A stretch of DNA of 64,000 bases from Cladocopium goreaui. Taxonomy: Eukaryota; Sar; Dinophyceae; Suessiales; Symbiodiniaceae. A program made the translations under genes and the position numbers. Below, piece by piece: positions 33,340 through 43,948 of this stretch (its first letter is position 1; the number at the start of each line of letters is the position of its first letter). The stretch lies in contig CAMXCT020001557.1 in the NCBI GenBank assembly GCA_947184155.2, positions 1,348,923 through 1,412,922 on the forward strand. The letters are read 5' to 3'. The notes under the pieces were generated by a model, which did no database searches, was not told the origin of the DNA, and saw only the letters and a list, made by a program, of their open reading frames with translations.

Positions 33340-35175
33340 TCACAAAATGCTCACCAATTTGCCGCTGCAGAGAAGACACTGAAGACTCCTTGGCAAAAGC
33401 ACCTGTTTGAGGTCTTGCCTGAACAATTCACCCAAGGTCAAGTTTTGCAAACTATTTGGCAAATTCACTCCTTGAAGGCTCTGGTCGAAATCAAATCCAA
33501 AGGTCAAGCTTTGCAGATTGCTCGGAAAAGTAACATTTTCCAGGCCCTGGTTGAATCTGTGGCCAAAAGTCAGGGTTTGCAGAGTCCTTGGCAAAGTCAC
33601 TCGTTCGAGGCTCTGATTAAACTCATATCCAAAGGTCAAGCTTTGCAGATTGATTGGCAAGATCACGCGTTCGAGGCTCTGGTTGAACATGCCGCCAAAA
33701 GTCATGCTTTGCAGATTACCTGGCAAGGTCACTCCTTCTAGCGTCTCATTAAACATTTCACCAAAAGTCAGGCTTTCTAGACTGCTTGGGAACGCCATTT
33801 GTTCCAGGCTCTGGCTGAACATTTGACCGAACGTCAAGCTTTGCAGACTGTCTGGCAAGATAACTCCTTCAATGCTCGTGTCATACTTACTCCCAAAAGT
33901 CAAGCATCGCAATCTGCTGGGCAACATCATGTTTTGCAGGCTCTGGTTGAATAAATATCCAAAGGTCAAGCTTTGGAGATTGCTTGGTACGTTCACTTCT
34001 GCGAGGCTCTCGTTGGTCATCCCACCAAGCGTAAAGCTTCGTAGATTGCTAGGCAAGGTCACCAGTTTCAGGCTTTGGCTGAACCCAAAACCAAGAATCA
34101 AGCTTTGAAGACTGCTTGGCATGGTGACATGTTCCAGGCTCTGGTCAAACATCCGACCAAAAGTCAAACTTTGCAGATTGCTTGGCAACGTTACTTGTTC
34201 AAGGCTCTGGTTGAAATTTCTACCAAAAGTTAGATTTTGCAGACTGTGTGGGAAGGTCACTCCTTCCAGGTTCTTGTTGAACATGTCACCAAAAGTTAAG
34301 CTTATCAGGCTTCTTGGCCACAGAACTCCTGCGATGCTCGTGTTGAACATCTGACCCAAAACAATGGTTTGCAGAGTGCTTGGCAAGGTGATTCGTTCGA
34401 GGTTCTGGTTGAACATCCCGCCAAAGGTCATGCTTCGTAGATTTGTTGGGAAGTTCAGTGCTTCTAGGTTCTGGAGAAACATGTCACCAAACGTCAAGCT
34501 CTGCAGACTTCTCGGCAACGTCATTCCTTCTAGGCTGTGGTTGAATTCGTATCCAAACGTCAAGCTTTGCAGATTAATTGGCAAGTTCACCCTTTCGAGG
34601 CTCTGATTAAACTCTCGCCCAAAAGTCAAGCTCTTCAGACTCCTCGGAAAGGTCACTCCTTCTAGGCTCTTGTTGAAAGTATCGCCGAAAGTCAAGCTTT
34701 GCAGATTACTCGGCAAGGACACTCGTTCAAGGCCCTGGTTAAATCTGCCAAGAGTTAAGCTTTCCAGGCTTCGCGGGAGACGGTGCATGCACTCCAATGA
34801 AAATACACCTGCTATATGTGTCACTCCTTCCAATGCAGCATCTCCCTCAGAGACTGAGAACCCTTGACCTCTGAGAAAGCTCCATGCAGTATACAAATCT
34901 GTTGTAACATAAGTGCAGGAGAGTGTTGCAGCACCCTCAATGCCCTGCTCTTGCAACGTTTGATGCAGAACCAGTGGTGCAGCAAGGTGGTGGAGTGCAG
35001 GCCTTGCGCCCTTTTTTGGTTCAAGTCGCTCTGAAACCATCTGCCGTACTTCGCGGCCCAGGCTGGAAGAACTGACCCGCAAAACACATCCTTCACCGCT
35101 CAAGCACACTACGTCAAGATCAATCAGGTCGGAGCCAGCTGGTGGCTCTACATAGCCACCAGCACCACTGGACAT
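33340..35175 (-). CDS. Ubiquitin-like plus FNIP-type repeat protein
   Basis: An intronless 611-residue frame. I take the ATG at 35175 (MSSGAGGYVEPPAG); the frame is open 28 codons further upstream but without an ATG. Residues about 20-95 resemble the N-terminal ubiquitin-like module seen in many dinoflagellate proteins (LDVVCLSGEGCVLRV ... LQEQGIEGAATLSCTYV). A short spacer (YTAWSFLRGQGFSVSEGD) leads into about 22 tandem 22-residue repeats of the form FNQSLERVTLPSNLQSLTFG, matching FNIP/LRR-like repeats. Such solenoids mediate protein contacts. The last repeat ends CLLCSGKLVSIL. The DNA shows the same 66-bp period. No signal peptide or membrane segment is present. Partner unknown. Confidence 0.9.
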   Translation of the reverse strand: MSSGAGGYVEPPAGSDLIDLDVVCLSGEGCVLRVSSSSLGREVRQMVSERLEPKKGARPALHHLAAPLVLHQTLQEQGIEGAATLSCTYVTTDLYTAWSFLRGQGFSVSEGDAALEGVTHIAGVFSLECMHRLPRSLESLTLGRFNQGLERVSLPSNLQSLTFGDTFNKSLEGVTFPRSLKSLTFGREFNQSLERVNLPINLQSLTFGYEFNHSLEGMTLPRSLQSLTFGDMFLQNLEALNFPTNLRSMTFGGMFNQNLERITLPSTLQTIVLGQMFNTSIAGVLWPRSLISLTFGDMFNKNLEGVTFPHSLQNLTFGRNFNQSLEQVTLPSNLQSLTFGRMFDQSLEHVTMPSSLQSLILGFGFSQSLKLVTLPSNLRSFTLGGMTNESLAEVNVPSNLQSLTFGYLFNQSLQNMMLPSRLRCLTFGSKYDTSIEGVILPDSLQSLTFGQMFSQSLEQMAFPSSLESLTFGEMFNETLEGVTLPGNLQSMTFGGMFNQSLERVILPINLQSLTFGYEFNQSLERVTLPRTLQTLTFGHRFNQGLENVTFPSNLQSLTFGFDFDQSLQGVNLPNSLQNLTLGELFRQDLKQVLLPRSLQCLLCSGKLVSIL

Positions 35176-35629
35176 TGGAACAGGCTCCGTGTCTCTTTGG
35201 ACAAATCTGCAGTCAAACAGCTGGAGCCAGGATGCTTGAGCCAACGAAGATGCAATCAAATGCTGATGCGCATAAAAATGTCACAAGGCCCATTCCGAAT
35301 TCTAATGTCGGCCAAGAATCCGAATGGATTGAAGCACAATCAAGGTATGATCATTTTCCCCTAAACAAGAATGATGTTGTGACTTTGATAGATTTCAAGT
35401 ATCATTACAATCCCATAGTTTTCCCGTCTTTCAAGTTCAACGAATCATCACTTCCCACCATCCCCTTCAACCACCTTGGCCCAGTTCTGTGTGGCTGCCA
35501 CCACTTGCACTTCCTGTCGCAAGTCCATCCAGAAAAAAATTAGGCTAGAATCGTCAGTGGTCCGGCATGCAAACTGCAATGACAGCTGCGATGCCCATTG
35601 TGATCTCAATGTACCCGTTGATGTCTCAA

Positions 35630-35830
35630 GAATTATGATCGCGATGATGATGACGATAATAAGCACAATAATGATCACGATAATTTTCACGATGATGATG
35701 ACCACCACAATGATGATGGTGGTGGTGGTGATGATGATGATGATGATGATGACGATGACGACGACGATGACGGCGACGACGACGACGGCGACGACGACGA
35801 TGATGATGACGACTTCATTAGTCATTCATG
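35630..35830. repeat. GAT/GAC trinucleotide microsatellite
   Basis: Imperfect ATGATGATG, GACGACGAC and GTGGTGGTG runs upstream of the FNIP gene start. The frames across it encode only M/T or V/I runs and are not credited. Confidence 0.9.
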
Positions 35831-35839
35831 ATGATACTG

Positions 35840-37050
35840 AACACATCAGAATCATAGCCATAAATAAACATTGTATCCTGGAGAACCGATTGATACACAA
35901 ATTTCTGCTCAAAGGGGATTTGATACACAACTTGGGGGTGTGTCCTGTTTTCATCTGTTTGATTGCTTTTTAGCTAATCGAGCAAAAACAGGGATTCGAG
36001 CAGTTTCTGGATCACATTATGGTTATGCCAGCCTGTCCCCGGTACAGACCTTTGGGTTCAACACATCAAGGGGTGATGTGTGTTGTGTGTGTGCTGTGTG
36101 TGCTCGGGCATCTTCACCAAAAAGGCCTGGCTCAGCACAGGGCAGCCACGGGATAAGGTGGTTGAGATTTGGTTGCACCCGCATGTGCTTGGAAAACCTT
36201 GGACATGTTGAGTCAAATCAATTCTTGATCCGAGGCCTTGTTTCTCAAGTCTACTTACACCCATACGCCCAAGTCCTTGCAATGTTTGCGTTTGACAGCT
36301 ATTCCCAATCAAAACGCTCGCCACGACCCCTGTCCCGGCACAGACCTTGCAAAACCCCTTTCCCCATTGGAAACGCTAGTTTTAACAAGCCTTGACCAAA
36401 CTATCATGGTTCTATTATGTTCTATTCGTTTTTGATCGAATCCCATCGGAACGCCGGTTTCCAACGGGCCTTTTTTCGTGGGCACTGTTGACACCACAAA
36501 CAAAAACGCGAAGCAGGCCCTTTTCCTAGTTTGTATACTGCAGGATGGGTTCTGATAAAGGAAAAAAACGAGGTCCAAAACGAGGTCAAAACGAGGTACG
36601 GAAAAAGCCCCGCATCTACACACATGGACTTTGGCCCGCAAGCCGCAAACCTGCCCTTCCTTGGATCACTGGTAGCGAAACAATGACAATTTGCAGAATC
36701 CCAGCACACCGCCATGGCAGTGTAGAGATGATAATCCCAGCGTTGTGTAGAAGTACCCGGAAACAGCAACAGCAGCAGCCGTCGAACCAGCAGCCGCAGC
36801 AACAGCAAGACGCCAGTAGCTGCAGAACCCAACAGCAACCATCCCAAACACAATGAGAACGCAACTAGCAAGATTAAAGCACTATGCTAATAGTAAAACA
36901 ACGCCCTACCCCAAACACAACCTAAACGCCGCTTCGCCACTTTAGGTCTACATGAGATAGTAAAACAGCAACCTACCCTAAACACAAGCTAAACGCCGCA
37001 TCGCCACGACTTCCACAAAAGCCTTCCCCCAAGCTAATTTCAAGATTTTT
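35840..37050. other. Interval without a confident gene; short tandem duplication
   Basis: No exon could be supported. At 36892-37010 a ~67-bp unit occurs twice (shared AGTAAAACA start, CTACCC, AAACACAA, CTAAACGCCGC and TTCGCCAC/ATCGCCAC). CAG-like runs occur near 36765-36800. The open frame at 36545-36856 is Q-rich low complexity. Confidence 0.6.
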
Positions 37051-37056
37051 GGGATT

Positions 37057-38277
37057 TCGCCACGACTTGGGCAGTTGGGAGTAGTTGCCATGGTTCGTTT
37101 GCCTGATCCTGACACCCCTCAAAAGCCATGCCCAGTGCTGACGGCATGGGCTCAGCTGGATGCTGTGCTGCAGCGTGTGGCCACATGTGGGCTGCTGACG
37201 TTTACTTCAGGGAGGCTTACCCGTCAGACTTGTATTGACACTGGTGAACTTCTGATGCCAGTTATCAACCAATTCGGCCCATTGCCTGCATTTCAAAATG
37301 AACCCTGCAATTGTGTAAATGTGAGAAAGTTTCTGTAGCCTGGTAATTACCCTTTCAGTGCCATGCTTCCCAGGGGCGCCTCCAAGGTACCAGGCCCAGT
37401 GTCGATCTGATGTATGACCTGGTGTCGCGCTTCATGCATTGGGCCCGCCCACGGGGTAAGCCAATTCCAAAGAGTCACTTGGGTTAGAAGAGATCTATAT
37501 ATTAATGGGTTAAGGTTTAAGGTGTTGTCTTCTTGTGCACAAAGAGTCATAAAGAGTCATAAAGAGTCATAGGGCATCATTACTCTGTGAGTATCATTTC
37601 CGTTTTTGAGTCTTAGCACCATCCTTCTGGCATGTACCAAGGTGAGGTGATCAAAACAGAGGCATGGAAGATTCGTCGCATGATCAGCCTGCTCTCCAGG
37701 GCCGCCAAAAGGCCACACACCCCAAGGAGCAAAAAGTTGAAGAAACTTTTGTCGTTGACGGGTTTGGCAGACTATGACAGCTATTTGCCTGCGATTGTTT
37801 GGGACAGTGGTCATTGTTATCACAACATGCCATGAGATTCCTAATAAATCTGGCAGTTCCATAACATGACATCCTCCTTGCAAATCCCCAACTTTACCCA
37901 CTTGGTGGCTATGTGAGGCTCTGACGATGGTGGTGCAAATGATGCAAAACCCGGTGAGGAGGAATCGGATGGTTCTGAAAAGTCTGATTGGGGTGAAGGT
38001 GAAGGTTCTGAAAGTATGGAATCCGAAGAAGAATGGGAAGAAGACCCTGTGGTGGAGGCTCTTCCCTCCTGGTACATGCATACATAACCATGGTGCATTT
38101 AATCATCTGTGCATGTGTATCATGTGTGGTTTTGTCTACTTTAACCATCTGTGCATTTGTGTGTGAGAAACCATTTGGATCTTGCGTTTCAAGGTGGTCC
38201 CAACTGGGAGTTCCAAGGATGAGAAGGGTGATGTGCCAGCGGCAGCTGCAAGTTCCGACCCTGCATTAGATGTCAAG
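37057..38277 (+). CDS. 5' exon group of the 37-46.6 kb gene
   Basis: Four candidate exons. 37057-37305: VRLPDPDTPQKPCPVLTAW and then QLDAVLQRVATCGLLTF. About 37645-37800: GEVIKTEAWKIRRMISLLSR followed by a basic RPHTPRSKKLKKLLSL. 37918-38071: very acidic, rich in E, G and S (GEGEGSESMESEEEWEEDP), ending at a GTACATG donor. 38194-38270: VVPTGSSKDEKGDVPAAAA. All have AG acceptors, mostly AG|G. I recognise no domain. The alternation of basic and acidic low-complexity exons resembles the disordered N-termini of dinoflagellate multicopy proteins. The true start is not identified. Confidence 0.5.
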
Positions 38278-38490
38278 TCAAACCAATTGTGATATTAAGA
38301 ATCAAAGAAACATTTGAAAAAGCTACGTCGTTTTAGATCCTATTCTATTAGATCCTGTTTCTATTCCCAAGGTTCACCTGCACCGACTCTGATTCACACC
38401 CCGTCGCCACGTACTTTGCTTGCAGCAAGTTTGGCATGCAGTTTGGTTTTGGTAAATCATATGCTTTACAATGGGCAAAATTGTGGTTAC

Positions 38491-38950
38491 TCAGGTACAC
38501 CTGCTTTGTCTCCTACTTCTGGGCCAAAGCTGTCTCGCCACAGTGCCAGGAATTGTGGTTGGATTTGCTTGCCATGCGGCAAGATTCGTCCCAGCCCAGC
38601 TGCTTTTGGAGATGAGAAGTGTCCGAAAGGGAGGGGGTGGCATCAACCAAGTTTTTACAAACATCGATGTGACAAGTGTCCATGCTTGAGTAGCGATACG
38701 GTATCTTTTCTGAAAGAACCCTGCACCGAAGAGTATCTTGTTGAAAAGAACGCGCAAAGGCAAAAGATTCTTGATATGATTCGAGAGGAATCCAAAAAGC
38801 AGGAGAAGTTGAGGTTGCTGAAAGCCTTGGATGCTGAAAGGAAAAAACTTGAAAGTCTTCTTGCGACTAAACCATCCACAAGCATCTTAGCTTCAACATG
38901 TTGTTTTTGTTCATGTCCCCATGTATGCCCAGTGTCTAAAACTTATATAT
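38491..38950 (+). CDS. Cys-rich, coiled-coil exon
   Basis: The exon begins after TTACTCAG at about 38491 and stays open to 38952. It encodes CGWICLPCGKIRP ... CPKGRGWHQPSFYKHRCDKC ... CLSSD, a CxxC-rich block that could bind zinc. A predicted coiled coil (VEKNAQRQKILDMIREESKK, EKLRLLKALDAERKKLESLL) follows. The coding part probably ends near 38890 (LLATKPSTS), where a GCGAC/GT-type donor is unclear. No family is recognised. The position suggests it continues the 37-38.3 kb exons. Confidence 0.5.
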
Positions 38951-38990
38951 AATTTCAATCCAGTCTGTCTCTGGGGATTTCCATTTTGAG

Positions 38991-40357
38991 GTATGGACGA
39001 TTTGGACACGTTGCCAATGTCTTCGGAGGAGAGTGACGCGTTGGGTTCCATGATGGGTTCTACTTGGAAGGCCCAAAAAAATGAAGAGAGAATCAAGTTA
39101 ACGCCTGGTGAATCATGTTTGATCCTGGATCCATCTCTTCTATACTATCACAACGCCTGTCTTGTAAAGGCTTGCTTGAGGAGGAATTACCCTGTTATCA
39201 TCTTTCCACCTGAAGATGGTCATTCTCTTGTTCCACAACATCAAGTAGAGGCTCACGTAATATGCCAATACTTTCAAGAAACACATGCAAACACACACAC
39301 ACAAACACATTCATGTTATTTTACGTACCTGCATCAAAGAAAGTTAGGAAGCACGGCAACGATCCCCACTTTTTCCTTTGTTTTGAGTTTCTGGGAGGCA
39401 CTGCTGGATGAGAAGAGCCCTACAGCAGCCGCAAGGGATGCTGAGAAGTCGGAACCTGCTGAAAAAGAACGTGATGCTGAGAAGCCTGAGGGTTTGTCAA
39501 ACAAAGGCAAGGAGCAACACTTCACACCACGTGAGGATTCGAAGGAAATCCCTGACAGCAACAGCAAAAGTAGTGATGCACATGAGACAACAGAGAATGC
39601 AGAACCCAGCAAAGCAAAGGAAAAACCTGATGCTGTTGCCACCGAAAAATGCCTGTCACCTGGTGAGCAAGAAACACTCATTACAGGTAAGCCACCCAAA
39701 AAGCCTGGACGCCCCAAGGGGACTGGCAGTGCAAAGGCCAAGGCCAAAGCCTCGGCAAAATCCAAAACAACCCCAAAACCCAAGGCATCAGCCAAAGCAA
39801 AGGCAAAGGCAAAGGCGTCGTCAGCAGCAGCTAAGGCCAAAGCAAAGGCCAAGTCGCAAGCACGCAAAGCCAAAGCAGCAAAATCCATGCCTGAACCCAC
39901 TGAAGCTGAGGCCATGGAAGCACCCAACACGATGACACATTAGACTATGGTGAACATATTCCAAAGCGAACCAGGAAATCGAGGAAACCTAGAAAGACTG
40001 GCAACAAAGCAGAGCCCGAAACCGAGCCGACACTTCCCAGCCCAGAAGAAGAGTCAGAGGCAAAGAAGACAGAAGATAAGCCTGAGAAACCCAAGAGGCG
40101 TCAGACACGTGCAGCTTCCAAGACAAATGGCAAAGAGGATGGTGAGGCCACTAACAGCAAAGGACGCACCAGCAAAGAAAAACTGGACAAGAAACCCAAG
40201 ACAGAGAGCAAGAAGAAAAAGGAAAAAACTCCGGAACAGAAGGCAAAACATTCCAGCAAATCCATGGCCTATGTGCAGGCAAAGAAAAGGGCCCTTGAAC
40301 AGGGATGTGATGAAGCACAGGCAAAGGCAGCAGCAAGCAAAGTTATTTGTATGCACT
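38991..40357 (+). CDS. Acidic/Lys-rich exon pair with AT-hook-like motif
   Basis: Exon 38991-39256 (MDDLDTLPMSSEESDALGSM ... PEDGHSLVPQHQVEAH) ends at a GTAATATG donor. Exon 39398 onward joins in phase 0 (ALLDEKSPTAAARDAEKSEP). The second exon turns into KPPKKPGRPKGTGSAKAKAK, with an AT-hook-like GRPKG core and long KAKAKA/KPKA runs as in dinoflagellate DNA-binding tails. At about 39930 the frame ends (NTMTH, stop), while the neighbouring frame continues with the same character (HIPKRTRKSRKPRKTGNKAE ... AYVQAKKRALEQGCDEAQAK) to 40357. This is an apparent indel or a missed splice. A nuclear, DNA-contacting role is likely from composition only. Confidence 0.6.
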
Positions 40358-41442
40358 AGTTTTCACTAGAGTGCAGCAAGTGCATGACAAATGCATACCG
40401 TGTGTTCTTTGCTTTGTTTGTTGGTTGCGATATGTTGTGTGTGTGTCCAAGTTTTTTTTCCGATCTAAGGCTTACAAAGAGACGGAGTGAGGGCCAAATA
40501 CATGTCAATTTCTTGTGGGGATTTTGAGCCGAAGCTGATTCTTTGTCCATCAAGTAGGATAGATCATAGTTCATTGGGTTCTAATATTTTTTAATATGTT
40601 TGCGAGATCTGTGTATCAGCTTTATAGGTTGATATTGGTCAGCAAGAGCTCAAAGGATTTACCAATTTGGGGGCTCCAACAAGGAGCGGCAAGGATGTGA
40701 ACACCCTTTCGTTATCTTAATCTTTCTCGATCCATATATGTGTTCTTGCGGCTAGGGCGTGGCTAAAAGCCTTAGGCAAACAACTGGCGTGGCTTTGCTT
40801 TGGCATAGTGCAGGAAAAGGTTCAAAGTGCGTTTGCTTCACTGTTGGTTTCAACTTGTTGAATATGTGTTTTTCACCATGAGTAGAGGTGTCCCTTTGCC
40901 CCCTCGGTCAGGTGATGGCTCCGCGGCTGGAAGGCTGGAGGATATCTGCGGCTCTGGCCGGTGGCTCCCCCCATTGCCGTGCTAGCAACTTTTTGACATG
41001 CGCAAAAAACATCGCAAAGCAACCCACTGAAAAGCTTTGCCATGTGGGAATGGCAGATTGTTTTTTGAAAATCAAGGGCATTTTGGCTTCAAAATCAAGG
41101 GTTAGGGTTCTAGCAATGGCTGGTTCCAGGGTCACGAGACTGTTGCAAGTCAAAGCACCGAAGGTGCCGACACATGCATACAAGCATGCAATATGATATG
41201 TATTATATGCCAGCAGACACACACACACACTCTCTCTCCCTCTCTCTCTTTAACGGAAACATTGTGACTTGCACGAGTTTAAAATGAATTTCCAGCAGTG
41301 TGCCGCAGGTGCTGATTGCTGTGGTTCCTTGGGATGAAAATAACGTGGCATGTTTCATCCATATTACAAGCATGTTGTAGTGTAAGTACGTGTGTGTGTG
41401 TGGGTTCCCCTGCTACTTACCCACATTTACCCAAGAGCCCAG

Positions 41443-43047
41443 GTACTGCTTTTATCATGGTGTGACAACTTGGATTTTGGCAAAGACTACCAGCTGGTGG
41501 AGATATTCAGTGGTTGTGGCCGTCTTTCACAACACTGGTGCGCTCCTGTCTTGTTTTCTCAAACATATGATTTATCAACAAAACCTGTGAGTCGATTTAG
41601 GATGACAGTTCTATTGTGGTTGAACTACCGGGAGTATCAATGGATTATCAAACAAAACCTTTCCAGGCATGAGCAAGGATTCCGAGTGGCATCAATCGAT
41701 CGTGATTACAGTTCACGAAGCATGGATTTCTTGAAGACCTCAGGGTATCTGTTCCTTGGTTAAAAGAAAACAAAAACCAAATTCTTTGTATACACACCCC
41801 GTTCGTACCCTCTTTGCCTGCTTTGTCTCGGCCGGCCCAGGTTGGTCCTCTACGCCATAATGAACCTCTGTCCACGAGGATTTGTGCACTGGGCACCATG
41901 TTGTTCGTCATGGGGCATTCCAGCAAGAGGGACAAGTTTGAGGAGTGTTATCAATGCCCATGGGTATACTTCCTATGAATTCGTGGCAAATGGTAATACC
42001 ACAGTGTCACGGACCCTTGAAAGCAACATTGTTGAGTGTCATGCATTTGGTCTTATCATTGGTACCATCTAATTTTCAGCTGAGGATGGTGTTGGCGGTA
42101 CTCCTGATGTTATCCCAGAATTGCCTTTACTTGGTGGAACAGCCAGCTCAATCGCTGTTGTATCTTCATCGAAGATGGCAACATTTGGCCAACAGGATCT
42201 CCTTTGAAAATTGTTGCATTAGATCTTAAACCAAAAAATGCACATGTGATATGTCAAAATGCTGCCTAAGCCAACATGTCAGTTTGGGAATCCAAAAATC
42301 GTTCAATTGTCCATGGATATTTGTTGTTCCCCTGAAATTGTCCCTATACTACAAGTGTAAAAGGGTCTGCCCCGGCAAAACTAAGGTCTGGCAGACCCGA
42401 TTCTTTATGATGCAGTATGGCCTGCCATGCCAAAAGCCTACTCGGGTATTTGGGAATCTCCAAACCATGACAGGGCTGAACCAGGGTCCCCTTTCAAAAA
42501 AGCAGCAACAGAGGAAGAAAAAGATCCGCACCAGTCGTAGCTTGACAAAGTCATTGGAACAATCTCCTAGTCTTTTGAAACAAATGTCACAGTCAAACCG
42601 TTTCACTATATAAATAATTAATGGGTCATGAAGTTACCCTGCATGGCCCAGGTAAATATGTCGATTCCAATGGACGCCGGCGCTTTCAGGGCCGGAAGAA
42701 AGAGTTAAAATCAACTCAGAGCCTTACCTCAACAAAATCAAAATAATCACCACATTTCATGAAGCGACACTGGTTTCTCCCATAATTGTTTGCTACCTGC
42801 CATGCCCAGGGCATACACTTTTGCCTACGGATCTCGCCTTCGGGAACTATACCTCAAACAGCTGCAGCTGCCAGCACAGCGAGACCTCCGAGTGCGGGTG
42901 CCAGTTGACACGACCTTGTCCGATAGGGAATTATTTTCCCAAATGCCAATTGGGGACGTGTGGAGCGACGCTAAAATGGTGGAATGCTTTGAGTACTTGT
43001 ACACCAACCACCACTGCAGGACCTGTGAAAATCTTTTGCTAATCATG
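41443..43047 (+). CDS. Methyltransferase-like (PCCSSW) exon group
   Basis: Exons join in phase. 41443-41537 (DYQLVEIFSGCGRLSQHW) to 41667-41744 (HEQGFRVASIDRDYSSRSMD, FLKTSG) to 41841-about 42020 (GFVHWAPCCSSWGIPARGTS, LRSVINAHG...VSRTL). Then about 42079-42210 (CLYLVEQPAQSLLYLHRRW), about 42388-42480 (TRFFMMQYGLPCQKPTRVFG, N), about 42632-42745 (GPGKYVDSNGRRRFQGRKK) and about 42811-43047 (RAYTFAYGSRLRELYLKQLQ). EIFSGCGRLS resembles SAM-binding motif I (FxGxG). PCCSSW sits where C5 methyltransferases have the PPC loop, and VEQP sits near the ENV position. The same block recurs in many dinoflagellate proteins. Activity is unproven. Confidence 0.65.
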
Positions 43048-43639
43048 TGAAGAGCTACATGGGGGAAATAGTCATAAGCTATCCATGCGTCATGAATATA
43101 TGTTCATGCATGCCTGTGCGAAGGATCCCCATTGAATGGGAAAAGCCCATGGCTGATTTTCGCAAGCACTTGCAAGCTTCTGTGAACAATGTGTCAGAGG
43201 ATGTTTCAACATGATGAAACTCACCAGCAAACCATGAAAGCGTACTCATGTGCTATGATTTTTCTCCCCATGATTATAGATTATAGACCAGACATGACCA
43301 GACTGCTCGGTATGTTGGCCTCCAAGGTATCTACATCGCTGACGCGTCAGGCTTGTGGCTTTTTTGAGAGCCCTAATGACATATAGAGGCCTGAAATTAG
43401 AAAATTCACTTCGGTTGGTTGTTGGTTTGGGGTGCAAAAGCTTTACCCATGCTGGATTTCCAATTTCAACAGAGGATTTCCAGTTTTGACCAGTTTCAAC
43501 ATCAGAAACATAGCATTCCGACATATTTCGACCAATTTGGGGCGTGCAACTCGAGCGCAAAAAAGTGCTACTCGGGCGCAATTTGGCGCAACCGGGCGCA
43601 AATCTGAAAAGTGTATCAAATCTAAAATCAAACTTGCAG

Positions 43640-43745
43640 TTTGTTTGGGTTCGTTTGGGTTCGTTTGGGTTCGTTTGGGTTCGTTTGGGCTCGTTTGGGC
43701 TCGTTTGGACTCATTTGGACTCATTTGGGTTCGTTTGGGTTTGTC
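43640..43745. repeat. 10-bp GTTTGGGTTC minisatellite
   Basis: About ten tandem copies of GTTTGGGTTC with variants (GGCTCG, GGACTC). It lies in a presumed intron. The frames through it are low complexity. 43050-43630 has no supported exon. Confidence 0.85.
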
Positions 43746-43948
43746 TGAAAGTGGATTTCGGCTGATTTTGGCAGTTTGTCCAGGCTTTGGCGCACATATC
43801 GAAAATCTAAGGTGTAGCAAGGTCTGGGGATCAGCTATTGAATCGGCTATTGCTTCTAATACGGTCTGATTTTTGTTCTTGAACATCGAACTCATTCACG
43901 ATGTCAAAATATGGCCCAAGCGGCATCGTTTTCCATAGGTTATGGGTG

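Noticed and set aside
33331..33741. Plus-strand frame of 136 residues and similar ones to 34867
   Set aside because: Antisense shadows of the 66-bp FNIP repeat; the minus frame is far longer and shows the known repeat.
36545..36856. Q-rich 103-residue frame
   Set aside because: Driven by CAGCAG runs, no splice signals or domain; opposite-strand frames are equally long.
39397..39935. Second Q/P/R-rich frame over the Lys-rich exon (39408-39935)
   Set aside because: Shadow of the KAKAKA coding frame; the chosen frame joins in phase 0 to the preceding exon.
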